This document shows positions 15,053 to 23,693 of a stretch of DNA of 24,150 nucleotides, one piece after another. The stretch is from an uncultured Bacteroidota bacterium. Lineage in GTDB: Bacteria > Bacteroidota > Bacteroidia > B-17B0 > Aurantibacillaceae. The position numbers and the translations under genes were made by a program. The notes beneath the pieces are model-generated. The model saw nothing but the letters and a program-made list of their open reading frames with translations. It was not told where the DNA came from and did not search any database. Numbering within the stretch: position 1 is the first letter of the stretch; every line of letters starts with the position of its first letter. The stretch is from the NCBI GenBank assembly GCA_903923915.1, contig CAIXZI010000358.1:1-24150 (forward strand), given 5' to 3'.

Positions 15053-15697
15053 TTAAAATTTAAATCCAATATTAAGGGCCAATCTTATATCCGCATTTGG
15101 ACTAAAAGCAAAACCATATAAGTGATTTCCACCTAATAAATAATAAGGTTGATATTGCTTGTTTTTTATTTCTGCAAGGAAGCCAATACCAGCTAAAAAA
15201 TCTAAGGAAATGCGGTTCCACAAGTAAAATTGAAAACCATTAATTAAGCCCGCACCAATATTATAACTTTCATATTTTCCATAATAAGTTGTGTCTGAAA
15301 TGCTTTGGGGTGCTACCCAGGATGATTTTTCGTAATAATGAATATATTTTAAGTTGGCGCCAATGTAATAGCCGGCGTGTTGTTTCTTTTTGGAGATAAA
15401 AAACTTATATTCTGGTGAAACAACATACCATTTTGCCCCCGTTGAGCTAAAAGGCGCAAAATAATAAGATAGTTGAACGGAGTGGTTTTCACCTAAAAGC
15501 TTCTCTATTGAAAAAGAATAATATTTTTGATATGCAGGTTTTTTATGAATAAACACATCATAACCCAAGGCAAGCAAATCTGCTTTTATAATTAAACCAA
15601 TTTGTTTTTTACTGTTTGTACTATCTAAAGGCGTAGCCGATAAAAATCTAAAACCCAAGAAAAACAAAAGCAAAAAGAAAATTAAACGAGAGCTCAT
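15053..15697 (-). CDS. Exported, probably outer-membrane protein of unknown function
   Basis: 214 residues from the ATG at 15697. Earlier in-frame ATGs (15712 and 15736) lie within the gcvP terminator and the -7 element, so they cannot be on the expected transcript. From 15697 the protein starts with a good signal peptide (SSRLIFFLLLFFLGFRFLSA). The mature chain is rich in Tyr/Gly/Phe strands (YKFFISKK, AGYYIGANLKYIHYYE, GAGLINGFQFYLW) and ends IRLALNIGFKF with a terminal Phe, as in beta-barrels. No family was recognised. It is followed by the MazG-like gene after five bases. Confidence 0.68.
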   Translation of the reverse strand: MSSRLIFFLLLFFLGFRFLSATPLDSTNSKKQIGLIIKADLLALGYDVFIHKKPAYQKYYSFSIEKLLGENHSVQLSYYFAPFSSTGAKWYVVSPEYKFFISKKKQHAGYYIGANLKYIHYYEKSSWVAPQSISDTTYYGKYESYNIGAGLINGFQFYLWNRISLDFLAGIGFLAEIKNKQYQPYYLLGGNHLYGFAFSPNADIRLALNIGFKF

Positions 15698-15705
15698 ATT
15701 ACTTA

Positions 15706-15736
15706 CAAACATAAAAAAAGCCCTCGCGCTATGCAA
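15706..15736 (-). promoter_or_regulatory. Promoter of the exported protein gene, embedded in the gcvP terminator
   Basis: On the minus strand TTG (15734-15736), a 20-bp spacer and TATGTTTG (15706-15713) match the Bacteroidota consensus. The -33 trinucleotide is in the terminator stem of gcvP. The predicted start of transcription is about 3-6 bases before the ATG at 15697. Confidence 0.55.
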
Positions 15737-15740
15737 GGGC
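15713..15740 (-). terminator. Intrinsic terminator of gcvP
   Basis: On the minus strand GCCCTTGC and GCGAGGGC form an 8-bp stem with one G-U pair and a 5-base loop (15720-15740), followed by seven T (15713-15719). It lies 22 bp after the gcvP stop. Confidence 0.85.
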
Positions 15741-15762
15741 TTTCTTCATAAATAATATAAAA

Positions 15763-18627
15763 TTAAGCTACAACGCTTTCTTCCATATAGGCCTCAATTG
15801 GTAAGCATGAGCAAACAATATTTCTGTCGCCATACGCATTATCAACACGTGCAACACTTGGCCAAAATTTATTTGCTTTAACCCACTTTAAAGGATACGC
15901 AGCTTTTTCGCGGTTATAAGGTTTATTCCAATTATCGCTGATTACAAGTTTAGCAGTGTGCGGTGCGTTTTTAATTACGTTATCTGCTTTATCAAATTTA
16001 CCTTCAGCAATTTCTTGTATCTCTTTTCTAATAGTAATCATCGCGTCACAAAAACGATCTAACTCAGCTTTGTTTTCGCTTTCAGTTGGTTCAACCATTA
16101 AGGTGTTTGCAACCGGAAACGCAACTGTTGGTGCGTGATAACCAAAGTCCATCAAGCGTTTTGCCATATCAGCAACTTCAACACCGCTGCTCATTTTAAA
16201 CTCATTACAATCTAAAATCATTTCGTGTGCACAACGTCCGTTTTTACCGGTATATAAAATTTTGTAATGATCTTTTAAAACTTCTTTCATATAGTTGGCG
16301 TTTAAGATGGCAGTTTTTGTTGCCTCCATTAAACCATCCGCACCAAGCATTTTAATATATCCGTAAGAAATTAAAAGTATTAATGAACTTCCGTAAGGAG
16401 CCGCAGAAACCGCGCTGATAGCTCTATCTCCGCCTGTTTTAATAACAGGATGCGAAGGTAAAAATTCAACTAAATGTTTTGCTACACCAATTGGACCCAT
16501 GCCGGGACCACCGCCACCATGCGGAATAGCGAATGTTTTATGTAAATTTAAATGGCAAACATCTGCGCCTATACTTCCCGGAGATGTTAAACCAACCTGT
16601 GCATTCATGTTTGCGCCGTCCATATAAACTTGTCCGCCGTTATCATGAATTATTTTGGTAATTTTTTTAATGCTCTCTTCGTAAACACCATGCGTAGAAG
16701 GGTAGGTAACCATCAAACAAGAAAGTGCTTCTTTGTGTAATTCTGCTTTTGCTTTTAAATCAGCCACATCAATATTTCCTTTATCATCACATTTTACAAT
16801 AACAATAGTCATACCTGCAAGTGCTGCCGATGCTGGGTTTGTGCCGTGTGCAGAAGATGGAATCAGCACCACATTACGATGTGGATGTCCGTTGTTAATA
16901 TGATACGCACGTATAACCATTAAGCCCGCGTATTCTCCTTGCGCGCCACTGTTAGGCTGCAGACTCATCTCTGCAAAACCGGTTATGTTGCTCAGGTCTT
17001 TATTTAATTCTTTTAAAATTAATTGGTATCCTTTAGCTTGATCAATTGGAACAAACGGGTGAATGTTTGCAAACTCAGGCCATGTGATGGGCAATAGCTC
17101 AGAAGCCGCATTCAGCTTCATGGTGCAAGATCCCAAAGAAATCATTGAATGAACTAAAGACAAATCTTTATTCTCTAAACGTTTAATGTAACGCATCATT
17201 TCTGTTTCGCTGTGATACGAATTAAAAGTAGGGTGCGTTAAATACGCCGAAGTACGATTTGCTTTTGAACTTGCAATTATGTTTGTATGATAAAGATTGA
17301 AAGATGTAACTTTTTTAGAAGCCGCATCTGCAAAAACGTTTATAACATCAATAATATCAGCTGCTTCAGCGGTTTGGTCTAAAGATATACCAACATGTTT
17401 ATCATCTATGTAATGAAAATTAATTTCGTTTTTCTCTGCGAGAGAGCGAATTTTTTTTGCGTCAGCCTCAACAACAATTGTATCGAAAAATAATTTTGTT
17501 GTTACATTGTAACCTAATTTTTTTAATTCGGCAGCAATGTTTGCCGTGTTAGAATGTACTTGCTCTGCAATAGATTTAATGCCATCCGGACCATGATATA
17601 CCGCATACATACTCGCCATAATAGCAAGAAGCGCTTGTGCGGTACAAATATTTGAGGTTGCTTTTTCGCGTTTAATATGTTGCTCGCGTGTTTGTAAAGC
17701 CATGCGTAATGCAGGGTTTCCCTCGGCATCAACACTCACACCAATAATACGACCGGGAATTAAACGTTTGTAATCTTCTTTACAGGTAAAAAACGCTGCA
17801 TGTGGTCCGCCATAACCTAATGGAACACCAAAGCGTTGAGAGTTACCAACTACGCAATCTGCGCCCCATTCGCCGGGAGGAGTTAATAAAGCAAGCGCCA
17901 ACAAATCGCTGGCAACAACAACCTGCACTTCTTTGCTATGTGCGGTTGCTACAAAGTTTTTATAATCGGTTACTTCTCCGTTAATATCAGGATACTGAAT
18001 TAATGCGCCAAAGAAAGAATCATCAAACGTAATAGTGTTTGCATCTCCAACCACAACCTCAATTCCAACAGGAACGGCGCGGGTTTTAACCACATCAATG
18101 GTTTGAGGAAAGCAAGTGTTTGATACAAAAAATTTATGTGCATTCTGTTTGTTTTTGCTTCTGTTGTTGTGAAACATAAACATAGCTTCGGCAGCAGCGG
18201 TAGCTTCGTCTAACAAAGATGCGTTGGCAAAAGGCATACCGGTTAAATCCATAACAACCGTTTGAAAATTTAAAAGAGCCTCTAAACGACCTTGTGCAAT
18301 TTCTGCCTGGTAAGGCGTGTAAGCTGTGTACCAACCCGGGTTTTCGAGTACATTGCGTTGCACAACCGCGGGCACAATGGTGTTGTAATATCCTAAACCT
18401 ATATAACTTCTAAATACTTTATTTTTTTTAGAAAGCGCGCGCAGGTGCTTTGTGTATTGAAACTCGGTCATTGCCGCACCAACCTTTAATGGTTTTTTTA
18501 ATCGAATTTGCTCGGGTACGGTTTGATTAATTAATTCATCAACGCTGTTAACACCAATTTTTTCAAGCATTTGGTTTACTTCTGCTTCACGCGGACCGTT
18601 ATGTCGGTTTACAAATTTATCTATCAT
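15763..18627 (-). CDS. gcvP: Glycine dehydrogenase (decarboxylating), glycine cleavage P-protein
   Basis: 954 residues, the size of the single-chain form (the split form has two half-size subunits). The P-protein decarboxylates glycine through PLP and passes aminomethyl to the lipoyl H-protein. Both halves are present: the N-terminal half opens [14 protein letters not shown] and has the [19 protein letters not shown] block. The C-terminal half has the [13 protein letters not shown] block, the PLP lysine K697 in [17 protein letters not shown], and [16 protein letters not shown]. No frameshift was seen. The gcvT and gcvH partners are not adjacent. A TAAATTTG element lies about 20 bp upstream, and no room exists for a glycine riboswitch in the 96-bp divergent gap. 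Confidence 0.98.
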   Translation of the reverse strand: MIDKFVNRHNGPREAEVNQMLEKIGVNSVDELINQTVPEQIRLKKPLKVGAAMTEFQYTKHLRALSKKNKVFRSYIGLGYYNTIVPAVVQRNVLENPGWYTAYTPYQAEIAQGRLEALLNFQTVVMDLTGMPFANASLLDEATAAAEAMFMFHNNRSKNKQNAHKFFVSNTCFPQTIDVVKTRAVPVGIEVVVGDANTITFDDSFFGALIQYPDINGEVTDYKNFVATAHSKEVQVVVASDLLALALLTPPGEWGADCVVGNSQRFGVPLGYGGPHAAFFTCKEDYKRLIPGRIIGVSVDAEGNPALRMALQTREQHIKREKATSNICTAQALLAIMASMYAVYHGPDGIKSIAEQVHSNTANIAAELKKLGYNVTTKLFFDTIVVEADAKKIRSLAEKNEINFHYIDDKHVGISLDQTAEAADIIDVINVFADAASKKVTSFNLYHTNIIASSKANRTSAYLTHPTFNSYHSETEMMRYIKRLENKDLSLVHSMISLGSCTMKLNAASELLPITWPEFANIHPFVPIDQAKGYQLILKELNKDLSNITGFAEMSLQPNSGAQGEYAGLMVIRAYHINNGHPHRNVVLIPSSAHGTNPASAALAGMTIVIVKCDDKGNIDVADLKAKAELHKEALSCLMVTYPSTHGVYEESIKKITKIIHDNGGQVYMDGANMNAQVGLTSPGSIGADVCHLNLHKTFAIPHGGGGPGMGPIGVAKHLVEFLPSHPVIKTGGDRAISAVSAAPYGSSLILLISYGYIKMLGADGLMEATKTAILNANYMKEVLKDHYKILYTGKNGRCAHEMILDCNEFKMSSGVEVADMAKRLMDFGYHAPTVAFPVANTLMVEPTESENKAELDRFCDAMITIRKEIQEIAEGKFDKADNVIKNAPHTAKLVISDNWNKPYNREKAAYPLKWVKANKFWPSVARVDNAYGDRNIVCSCLPIEAYMEESVVA

Positions 18628-18645
18628 GAGTATAATTTAGAGCTG

Positions 18646-18653
18646 CAAATTTA
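18646..18653 (-). promoter_or_regulatory. Candidate -7 element for gcvP
   Basis: TAAATTTG on the minus strand fits TAnnTTTG and lies 18 bp before the gcvP ATG. The -33 partner is weak: TTG occurs only at about 10 and 14 bp upstream. Confidence 0.4.
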
Positions 18654-18701
18654 CGGAAAAGTGCAACCAAATAATATGATTTTTAGCATCTTTTTTAAAT
18701 G

Positions 18702-18709
18702 TATATTTG
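18702..18709 (+). promoter_or_regulatory. Candidate -7 element for the glycine-rich membrane protein gene
   Basis: TATATTTG fits TAnnTTTG exactly and lies 14 bp before the ATG at 18724. A TTT rather than TTG is found 18 bp upstream. Confidence 0.45.
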
Positions 18710-18723
18710 GTGCAAACTGAGTT

Positions 18724-19362
18724 ATGAATCGATTGTTTTTTATACTAATTTGTTTTTTTCTTTCTATATTTTCGTTTGCCCAAAAAAAATCGGCAGATAC
18801 ACTTTATTTGATGAATGGCCGTATTCTGGTGTCGCCCATAATTGATACACTTTTAGGTGCTGCAACCTTTATAGATCCTGAAGATACCACAAAACGTGCC
18901 CACGTAGAAAACGATCAGCTCTTTGCTATTAAGTACCACACTGGCGGTGTTTTTTATTATTATCAGCAAGACACCATTACTAATTTTTACTCGCGAGACG
19001 AAATGTGGTTATACACACAGGGCGAGCGTGATGCTAAAAAAGGCTTTAAGCCTTGGGGTTCTTTTACCGGAGGTTTGGTTTGTGGTTTAGCGGGTGGCGG
19101 CTCTGGTTTGGTTTTAGGAACATTAGGGGTGTTTTTTGGCCCCATTTTACCGGTAACTTTTTTAGCTACCGTTGGAATTCCGAAGGTGAAGATAAAACAC
19201 AATACAGTTTCTAACCCAAACAATTTAGATTACGATGTTTATATTTTAGGATATGAACGAGAGGCGCGTACCAAAAGAAGAAAATATGCTATGATTGGCG
19301 GCGGAATAGGAACTGCCCTGGGTTATATTGCTTATTTTAGTTTAAAAAACCTTATACATTAA
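18724..19362 (+). CDS. Exported protein with glycine-rich hydrophobic segments, unknown function
   Basis: 212 residues. A signal peptide (NRLFFILICFFLSIFSFAQ) is followed by a DTLYLMNGRIL strand and a beta-rich region to about residue 100. Then comes a long Gly/Leu/Val hydrophobic block (GLVCGLAGGGSGLVLGTLG, through VTFLATVGIP, about 112-155). A second short hydrophobic helix lies near the C-terminus (AMIGGGIGTALGYIAYF). The two blocks look like transmembrane hairpins, so it may be a membrane-inserted envelope protein. I do not recognise the family. It converges with the OmpA-family gene with only three bases between the stops. Confidence 0.65.
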   Translation: MNRLFFILICFFLSIFSFAQKKSADTLYLMNGRILVSPIIDTLLGAATFIDPEDTTKRAHVENDQLFAIKYHTGGVFYYYQQDTITNFYSRDEMWLYTQGERDAKKGFKPWGSFTGGLVCGLAGGGSGLVLGTLGVFFGPILPVTFLATVGIPKVKIKHNTVSNPNNLDYDVYILGYEREARTKRRKYAMIGGGIGTALGYIAYFSLKNLIH

Positions 19363-19365
19363 AGC

Positions 19366-21096
19366 TTAATTCCTAATTACTTTAAACTCCAACCTCCTGT
19401 TTTCAGCGTGTTGTTCTTCCGTACACTCAACATTGTTGGCGCACTTATTAAGTAGTTTGGTTTCGCCATACCCAATCCCGGTAATTCTGCTGGCACTAAC
19501 CCCTTGCGATACAATATAATCTACGGCGGCTTTAGCCCTCTTTTTAGAAAGCGTTAAGTTGTATTCGTCAGAACCTTTAGAATCAGAATGAGAACTTAAT
19601 TCAATGGTTATGTTCGGAACAATTTCCATTACATTGGTTACTTCATCCATCACTCTTTTTGCGTCCGGCAGAAGTGTGGCGTCGTTTGAGCTAAAATATA
19701 CTTTTTCTTTAATAATTAATTCTTTCTGTTGATCTAATCCCGCTCTTGATGGATCGATTACTTTAAGCCAAGGATCATCATAAAAAACAGTGGTTAAGTT
19801 GTTTTGATCAGAATTAATAACCTCAAAATTAAATGCTTTTGAGGCGCCGTCTCTTATTATTTCTTTCACAATTTTTCCTTTCGAATCGGCTAAAATTATT
19901 TTTTCTCCCGGTTTAAGTTGTACATCATTTTCGTCAATATTAAAAAGATAAAAAGCATCGTTAGCTAAAGATTTAAATCTAAATTTCCCTTGGGCATCAG
20001 TAGCAATCTCTACAATAACATTACCTAGTTCGTCCACATATTTAACTTTTAAATTTGCCATAGGTTGTTGTTTGTTGGCCACCGATTTTAAAATTTGTCC
20101 TTGCACATCCGTTTTTAAATCGGCATCATTTACAACCATTTCTGTTAGCAATTTTTCTTCCGCAGGTAAAAACCTAAAATTAAATTTTCCTTTGCTATCT
20201 GTAAGCGCTGTTTTTATTTCTTTACCACTGTTGTTTGTAATGGCAATTTGTTTGCCACCGGCTAAATACTTAACGTTTACATCTTCTACTTCTATATTTA
20301 TATCGCCGCCGCCATCTTTTACAAAGGCAAAACCGCCAAGTTCGTTAGTTATAGTGGCACCTATTTGTTCTTTGTTGGCATTTAATAAAAATACTTTTGC
20401 GCCAACTACCGGTTTTTGAATTTTACCAACGCTAATGATTTTGCCTGCAATTTTTCTTTGTTTTTTATATTCGGCACGCAAGGCAGCGTGTTTTTGATTT
20501 AAAATATCTTGCTTTTCTTTTTCAACTTTTTCTTTCAATTGATTTTCGTTTGCCTGCTTAGCCGCTTCTTTTTCCGCCGCCGCTTTAGCAAAGGCATCTT
20601 CTCTAAAAATTCCGGTTTCAAACTCTTTTAGGTAATCGGCGTTTTCTTTAAACCTATTATCTTCTCTATCATAATACCATTTTGTAAACGGTCGCCTAAA
20701 ACGAACGGTATCAATTTTGGTTTCGTTTTTACTGATAAAAAAAACTGATTGAGAAAATTTGGAAATAGTTATGCGTTTTTTTTGCGGAATATCTGTACTA
20801 AGCGTTAGGTAAGAAGTTATAAGCCCATCTTTGGAGAAAATGATTTTATATTTTGGGCCATATTTAAGTTCTGTTTTGGCATTTCCTTTTTTATCTGTTT
20901 TTAATTTTTGCAGTTCTTTATTATCTGCTAATATGGTTATGTCTGCGGCATCAACAGCAGCTTTTTCATTATAGGTACGAGTTTCAAATTTTATTTCAAT
21001 AAAACCATCATCATCTTGCGCTATAGTTTTAAATGAAAAACATAAAGCAAAAAGAAAGAAGGAAAAAAACTTCGTAATGTTTAATCGAAAATTCAT
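19366..21096 (-). CDS. OmpA-family protein with N-terminal beta-sandwich repeats
   Basis: 576 residues. A signal peptide ends near TIAQ (26). Residues about 30-120 form a CarboxypepD_reg-like or Ig-like domain. Residues about 165-215 are an Ala/Glu/Lys/Gln-rich coiled coil. Next come repeated beta-sandwich units, each with a K(G/K)KF-type strand (GKFNFRF, GKFRFKS). Residues about 465-576 are an OmpA/MotB peptidoglycan-binding domain, with YFSSNDATLLPDAKR, ELSSHSDSKGSDEYN and RRLEFKV plus a Cys pair (NKCANNVEC) typical of this group. It probably tethers the outer membrane to the cell wall. Similar proteins flank gliding or T9SS functions in the phylum, but that role is not shown here. Confidence 0.88.
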   Translation of the reverse strand: MNFRLNITKFFSFFLFALCFSFKTIAQDDDGFIEIKFETRTYNEKAAVDAADITILADNKELQKLKTDKKGNAKTELKYGPKYKIIFSKDGLITSYLTLSTDIPQKKRITISKFSQSVFFISKNETKIDTVRFRRPFTKWYYDREDNRFKENADYLKEFETGIFREDAFAKAAAEKEAAKQANENQLKEKVEKEKQDILNQKHAALRAEYKKQRKIAGKIISVGKIQKPVVGAKVFLLNANKEQIGATITNELGGFAFVKDGGGDINIEVEDVNVKYLAGGKQIAITNNSGKEIKTALTDSKGKFNFRFLPAEEKLLTEMVVNDADLKTDVQGQILKSVANKQQPMANLKVKYVDELGNVIVEIATDAQGKFRFKSLANDAFYLFNIDENDVQLKPGEKIILADSKGKIVKEIIRDGASKAFNFEVINSDQNNLTTVFYDDPWLKVIDPSRAGLDQQKELIIKEKVYFSSNDATLLPDAKRVMDEVTNVMEIVPNITIELSSHSDSKGSDEYNLTLSKKRAKAAVDYIVSQGVSASRITGIGYGETKLLNKCANNVECTEEQHAENRRLEFKVIRN

Positions 21097-21155
21097 ACGG
21101 ATGTCAATTTTTTATAAAGTTATAAAAATTGTAACATTAAAATCTGCTTTATCGC

Positions 21156-21833
21156 TTATTTAAGCAGATCTGGTCTGCGCTGTTGGGTGCGTTCAAGACT
21201 TTGTTCGTACCTCCATTTTTCAATGTTAGCTGTATGCCCGCTCATTAAAATATCAGGAACTTTCCATCCGTTAAATTCTTGCGGACGCGTATAAACGGGT
21301 GGCGCTAATAAATCATCCTGAAAAGAATCGGTAAGTGCAGATGTTTCATCATTTAAAACTCCGGGCAACAGACGAATGATACTATCGCACAACACGGCTG
21401 CAGCAAGCTCTCCGCCGCTAAGCACATAATCTCCAATAGAAATTTCTTTGGTAATTAAATGCTGTCGCACACGCTCGTCAACACCTTTATAGTGTCCGCA
21501 TAAAACAATAATATTTTTTAGGGTAGAAAAATAATTGCAGGTTTTTTGTTGTAGCAATTCTCCATCGGGCGAAGTATAGATTACTTCATCATACGTTCTT
21601 TCGCTTTTTAAATGGTTGATGCAAGCAGCAATGGGCTCTATTGACATAACCATACCGGCACCTCCACCAAAGGCATAATCATCTACCTGCTTTTGTTTTT
21701 GTGTGCTGTAATCTCTAAGGTTAATAAGGTTTACTTTCACCAAACCTTTTTGTGCGGCGCGCTTTAAAATGCTGTGTTTAAAAGGGCTTTCTAACAAATC
21801 TGGATGAACTGTAATAATATCTATGCGCATCAT
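21156..21833 (-). CDS. trmD: tRNA (guanine-N1-)-methyltransferase TrmD
   Basis: 225 residues (224 if the second ATG is used). TrmD methylates G37 next to the anticodon and prevents +1 frameshifting. The SPOUT trefoil knot is clear: [12 protein letters not shown] (111-122) and [12 protein letters not shown] (131-142) bind [14 protein letters not shown] (51-61) is the early conserved loop and D169 in TDSFQDDLL is the catalytic aspartate. The first ATG overlaps the DUF2480 stop as ATGA, and a second ATG follows directly, so translation is coupled. The usual neighbours rpsP, rimM and rplS are absent. Confidence 0.97.
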   Translation of the reverse strand: MMRIDIITVHPDLLESPFKHSILKRAAQKGLVKVNLINLRDYSTQKQKQVDDYAFGGGAGMVMSIEPIAACINHLKSERTYDEVIYTSPDGELLQQKTCNYFSTLKNIIVLCGHYKGVDERVRQHLITKEISIGDYVLSGGELAAAVLCDSIIRLLPGVLNDETSALTDSFQDDLLAPPVYTRPQEFNGWKVPDILMSGHTANIEKWRYEQSLERTQQRRPDLLK

Positions 21834-22345
21834 ATTTGTTGTGCGGGTTTTTTATATAAAGGCACGGTGCTACAGGGTTCGCCGTACATAATGCTTTTTG
21901 CAACAGGTTTTAATTTTTCGGTTAAAGTTACGTATGCCGCAATAGGAACTGGTTTTTCGCCACAACCTTTTATTACAACGCGGGCATCTTTAAAGGGTGT
22001 TGTATCAAGTGCGTTTAATTTTTCAGTAAATAAAATAGTTTCTAAAACCTCTAAATTGCCGTAAATAATTTTTTTTGCAAACGGCTGTAGGCTTAATGTT
22101 AGCAACATGTAGGCCCAGGTTGGTACAATGGCATCGGCGGTACAAGTAAGTGCAACGTACCTGTTTTGATATTGAGCCCAATTGTGAGTTTTAATATATT
22201 CTCTAAAATCTTTTTCTTTTAAAATAAGTTCTTGAAAAAGAAGTGGTTTTATATCAAACTCAACACGCGGCACATCATCATAAAATTCTTCTAAATCAAT
22301 TGTTACAATGCCGCTTTGCGCAACTTTGTTTACTATTTCTTTCAC
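21830..22345 (-). CDS. DUF2480 family protein
   Basis: 171 residues, matching the Bacteroidota-specific DUF2480 family in length and pattern. The features are an opening [20 protein letters not shown], a central [14 protein letters not shown], a conserved [15 protein letters not shown] block (68-82), and C-terminal [14 protein letters not shown], with conserved cysteines at about 68 and 127. The function is unknown. It lies upstream of trmD with a 4-bp ATGA overlap and is expected to share its transcript. A bulged hairpin lies 30-78 bp before its ATG. Confidence 0.82.
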   Translation of the reverse strand: MKEIVNKVAQSGIVTIDLEEFYDDVPRVEFDIKPLLFQELILKEKDFREYIKTHNWAQYQNRYVALTCTADAIVPTWAYMLLTLSLQPFAKKIIYGNLEVLETILFTEKLNALDTTPFKDARVVIKGCGEKPVPIAAYVTLTEKLKPVAKSIMYGEPCSTVPLYKKPAQQI

Positions 22346-22375
22346 TTGTGGATGTTGTTTTTTTAATTTGTCAAG

Positions 22376-22423
22376 TAGTATAGCCTTTTATTTGTTTTTA
22401 ATAAACAAGGCTATTTCATACTA
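22376..22423 (-). promoter_or_regulatory. Candidate structured leader upstream of DUF2480-trmD
   Basis: An outer stem of TAGTAT (22376-22381) with ATACTA (22418-22423) continues, after a 5-base one-sided bulge (22413-22417), into AGCCTT (22382-22387) with AAGGCT (22407-22412). An inner TTATT/AATAA stem follows. No T-run follows on either strand, so it is not a simple terminator. It lies between the CHU_C gene and DUF2480. Confidence 0.35.
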
Positions 22424-22457
22424 TAAAGGTAGTGCAGATGCGCGTAAAACAAAAATA

Positions 22458-23294
22458 TTATCTAATAATATTTACTTCGCCCCTAAATTTTCCGGCATCG
22501 GCATGGGTATCTAAAATGTAAAAATAAGTGCCGCTTGGCAAATCGGTGCCTAAAGAATTGCCCGCCCAATCGTTAAGATAAGGTGTTTTGGTTAAAACTT
22601 TTTGTCCGTATCGGTTATAAATTTCAAGCGAATTATCCGGGTAAACGCCAAGGTTTCCAATATAAAAAACATCATTAACACCATCGCTGTTAGGCGAAAA
22701 ACTGTTGTAAAAAACCAGCTCGGTACTTGGTAAAACGGTTACTTTAACATCGTCGTATAAAATACAACCATGTGGAAACGCGGCAGCCAACGTGTAAACC
22801 GCGGTAAAACCCGGAAACACATCGGGACTAAGTGTGCTTGGATTATATATAGAAGTGCTACTACCACTGTTCCAATAAACAGCCGAATCTCCTGATGCCT
22901 GTCCGTGCAAGGTAATAGTTTGACCCGCCTTTATAGTAACATCTGGCCCGGCACTTACAGAGTAGGGATACACATAAACGGTTACTGTATCCTTTAGTGG
23001 TTCGGCGGTAGGGTTGTTGTTGTCTTTAACATAAACCGTATAAATTGTAGTTGAGTTTGGTTGCGCAATAGGATTTGCTTTTGTTGAGTCGTAATTATAT
23101 AAAGCTTTACCCGGATGCCAAACATAACTGTATGAGCCCGTACCTGGCTTTGCCGTGGGGTTTCCGCCAATGTTAGCTTGAGTACCCAGGCATATTTTTT
23201 TATACGAGCCGGCATCAACAGTATAAGTTGCTTGAGCAGATAAGCCTCCTACAAACAAAAATAAACAAAATATGATGCTGTTTTTAACTGACAT
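22458..23294 (-). CDS. Small secreted protein with T9SS type-B (CHU_C) sorting domain
   Basis: 278 residues. A signal peptide (IIFCLFLFVGGLSAQ) is followed by two PKD/Ig-like beta domains (about 25-108 and 109-190), the first with YSYVWHPG...TTIYTVYVKD. Residues about 193-278 form the gliding-motility-associated C-terminal domain: NSFSPNSDGVNDVF, IYNRYGQKVL, WAGN, LPSGTYFYIL and a final strand RGEVNIIR. Such domains route proteins through the type IX secretion system to the cell surface. It is small for the group and has no enzyme domain, so it is likely an adhesin-like or matrix protein. A -7 element TAATTTTG is upstream. Confidence 0.88.
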   Translation of the reverse strand: MSVKNSIIFCLFLFVGGLSAQATYTVDAGSYKKICLGTQANIGGNPTAKPGTGSYSYVWHPGKALYNYDSTKANPIAQPNSTTIYTVYVKDNNNPTAEPLKDTVTVYVYPYSVSAGPDVTIKAGQTITLHGQASGDSAVYWNSGSSTSIYNPSTLSPDVFPGFTAVYTLAAAFPHGCILYDDVKVTVLPSTELVFYNSFSPNSDGVNDVFYIGNLGVYPDNSLEIYNRYGQKVLTKTPYLNDWAGNSLGTDLPSGTYFYILDTHADAGKFRGEVNIIR

Positions 23295-23310
23295 TAGTTT
23301 TGCTAAGCTA

Positions 23311-23318
23311 CAAAATTA
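23311..23318 (-). promoter_or_regulatory. Candidate -7 element for the CHU_C gene
   Basis: TAATTTTG on the minus strand fits TAnnTTTG, 16 bp before the ATG at 23294 and just after the bTHX terminator. No -33 TTG at the usual distance was found. Confidence 0.4.
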
Positions 23319-23330
23319 AAATGTCCAAAC

Positions 23331-23365
23331 AAAAAATGCCACAACGGTTTGATGCGGCATTTTTT
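23331..23365 (-). terminator. Intrinsic terminator after the bTHX gene
   Basis: AAAAAATGCC plus three further pairs (one a G-U on the minus strand) form a stem of about 13 bp with a 9-base loop and T-runs on both strands, 15 bp after the bTHX stop. Confidence 0.88.
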
Positions 23366-23380
23366 AGTACGGATTTAAAA

Positions 23381-23542
23381 CTATTTCGCAGCTTTTTTTG
23401 CAGCCTTTTTAGGAGCAGCTTTTTTTGCTGTAGTAGCTTTAGTTGCGGCCTTTTTAGCCGATTTTTTTTTGCGTAAACGAGTTACACCGTGTGTACCTAC
23501 ATGAATTTTTCCGCGTTTAGAACGTTGATCTCCTTTTCCCAT
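23381..23542 (-). CDS. 30S ribosomal protein bTHX with lysine/alanine-rich tail
   Basis: 53 codons. The first 27 residues, MGKGDQRSKRGKIHVGTHGV followed by TRLRKKK, match the bTHX family (MGKGDxxxxRGKIxxGxYG...RPRK), a small basic protein in the 30S head. The remaining 26 residues are a histone-H1-like tail of SAKKAATKATTAKK and AAPKKAAKKAAK. It is made almost only of Lys, Ala and Thr, with A-runs in the codons. The gene lies 107 bp after the holB-like gene, and a strong terminator follows. I am confident in the bTHX core; the role of the tail, whether RNA or DNA binding, is inference. Confidence 0.85.
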   Translation of the reverse strand: MGKGDQRSKRGKIHVGTHGVTRLRKKKSAKKAATKATTAKKAAPKKAAKKAAK

Positions 23543-23583
23543 AATTATTTTTTTTGTTGCGTAAAAATACTTATTTTTTGTTT

Positions 23584-23693
23584 AGCTCCTTATTTTTATT
23601 GTTTGTTAATGGTCTCGCAGAATGCTGATAAGCATTTAGCTCACCTTTTTTATTGTTTTGTTGATGGCTTCGCAGAATGCTGAACAGCATTTA
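23584..23693 (-). repeat. Imperfect tandem duplication of the holB tail
   Basis: Two copies of a 54-55 bp unit start at 23584 and 23638. The upstream copy (on the minus strand) overlaps the last 14 codons of the holB-like gene, and the downstream copy is in the gap before bTHX. Each contains a small hairpin (AATGCTGATAAGCATT; AATGCTGAACAGCATT) and CGCAGAATGCTGA is identical in both. Confidence 0.85.

Noticed and set aside
15053..15736. Longer form of the exported protein starting at 15736 or 15712
   Set aside because: Both starts lie in the gcvP terminator or the -7 element and spoil the signal peptide.
15841..15856. CACGTG hexamer in gcvP with a right arm matching parS
   Set aside because: The left arm fails at all four positions, so it is a half-site inside coding sequence. 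It is not counted in the parS cluster.
18628..18723. Glycine riboswitch upstream of gcvP
   Set aside because: The gap is 96 bp, shared by two divergent promoters, and no riboswitch fold was seen.
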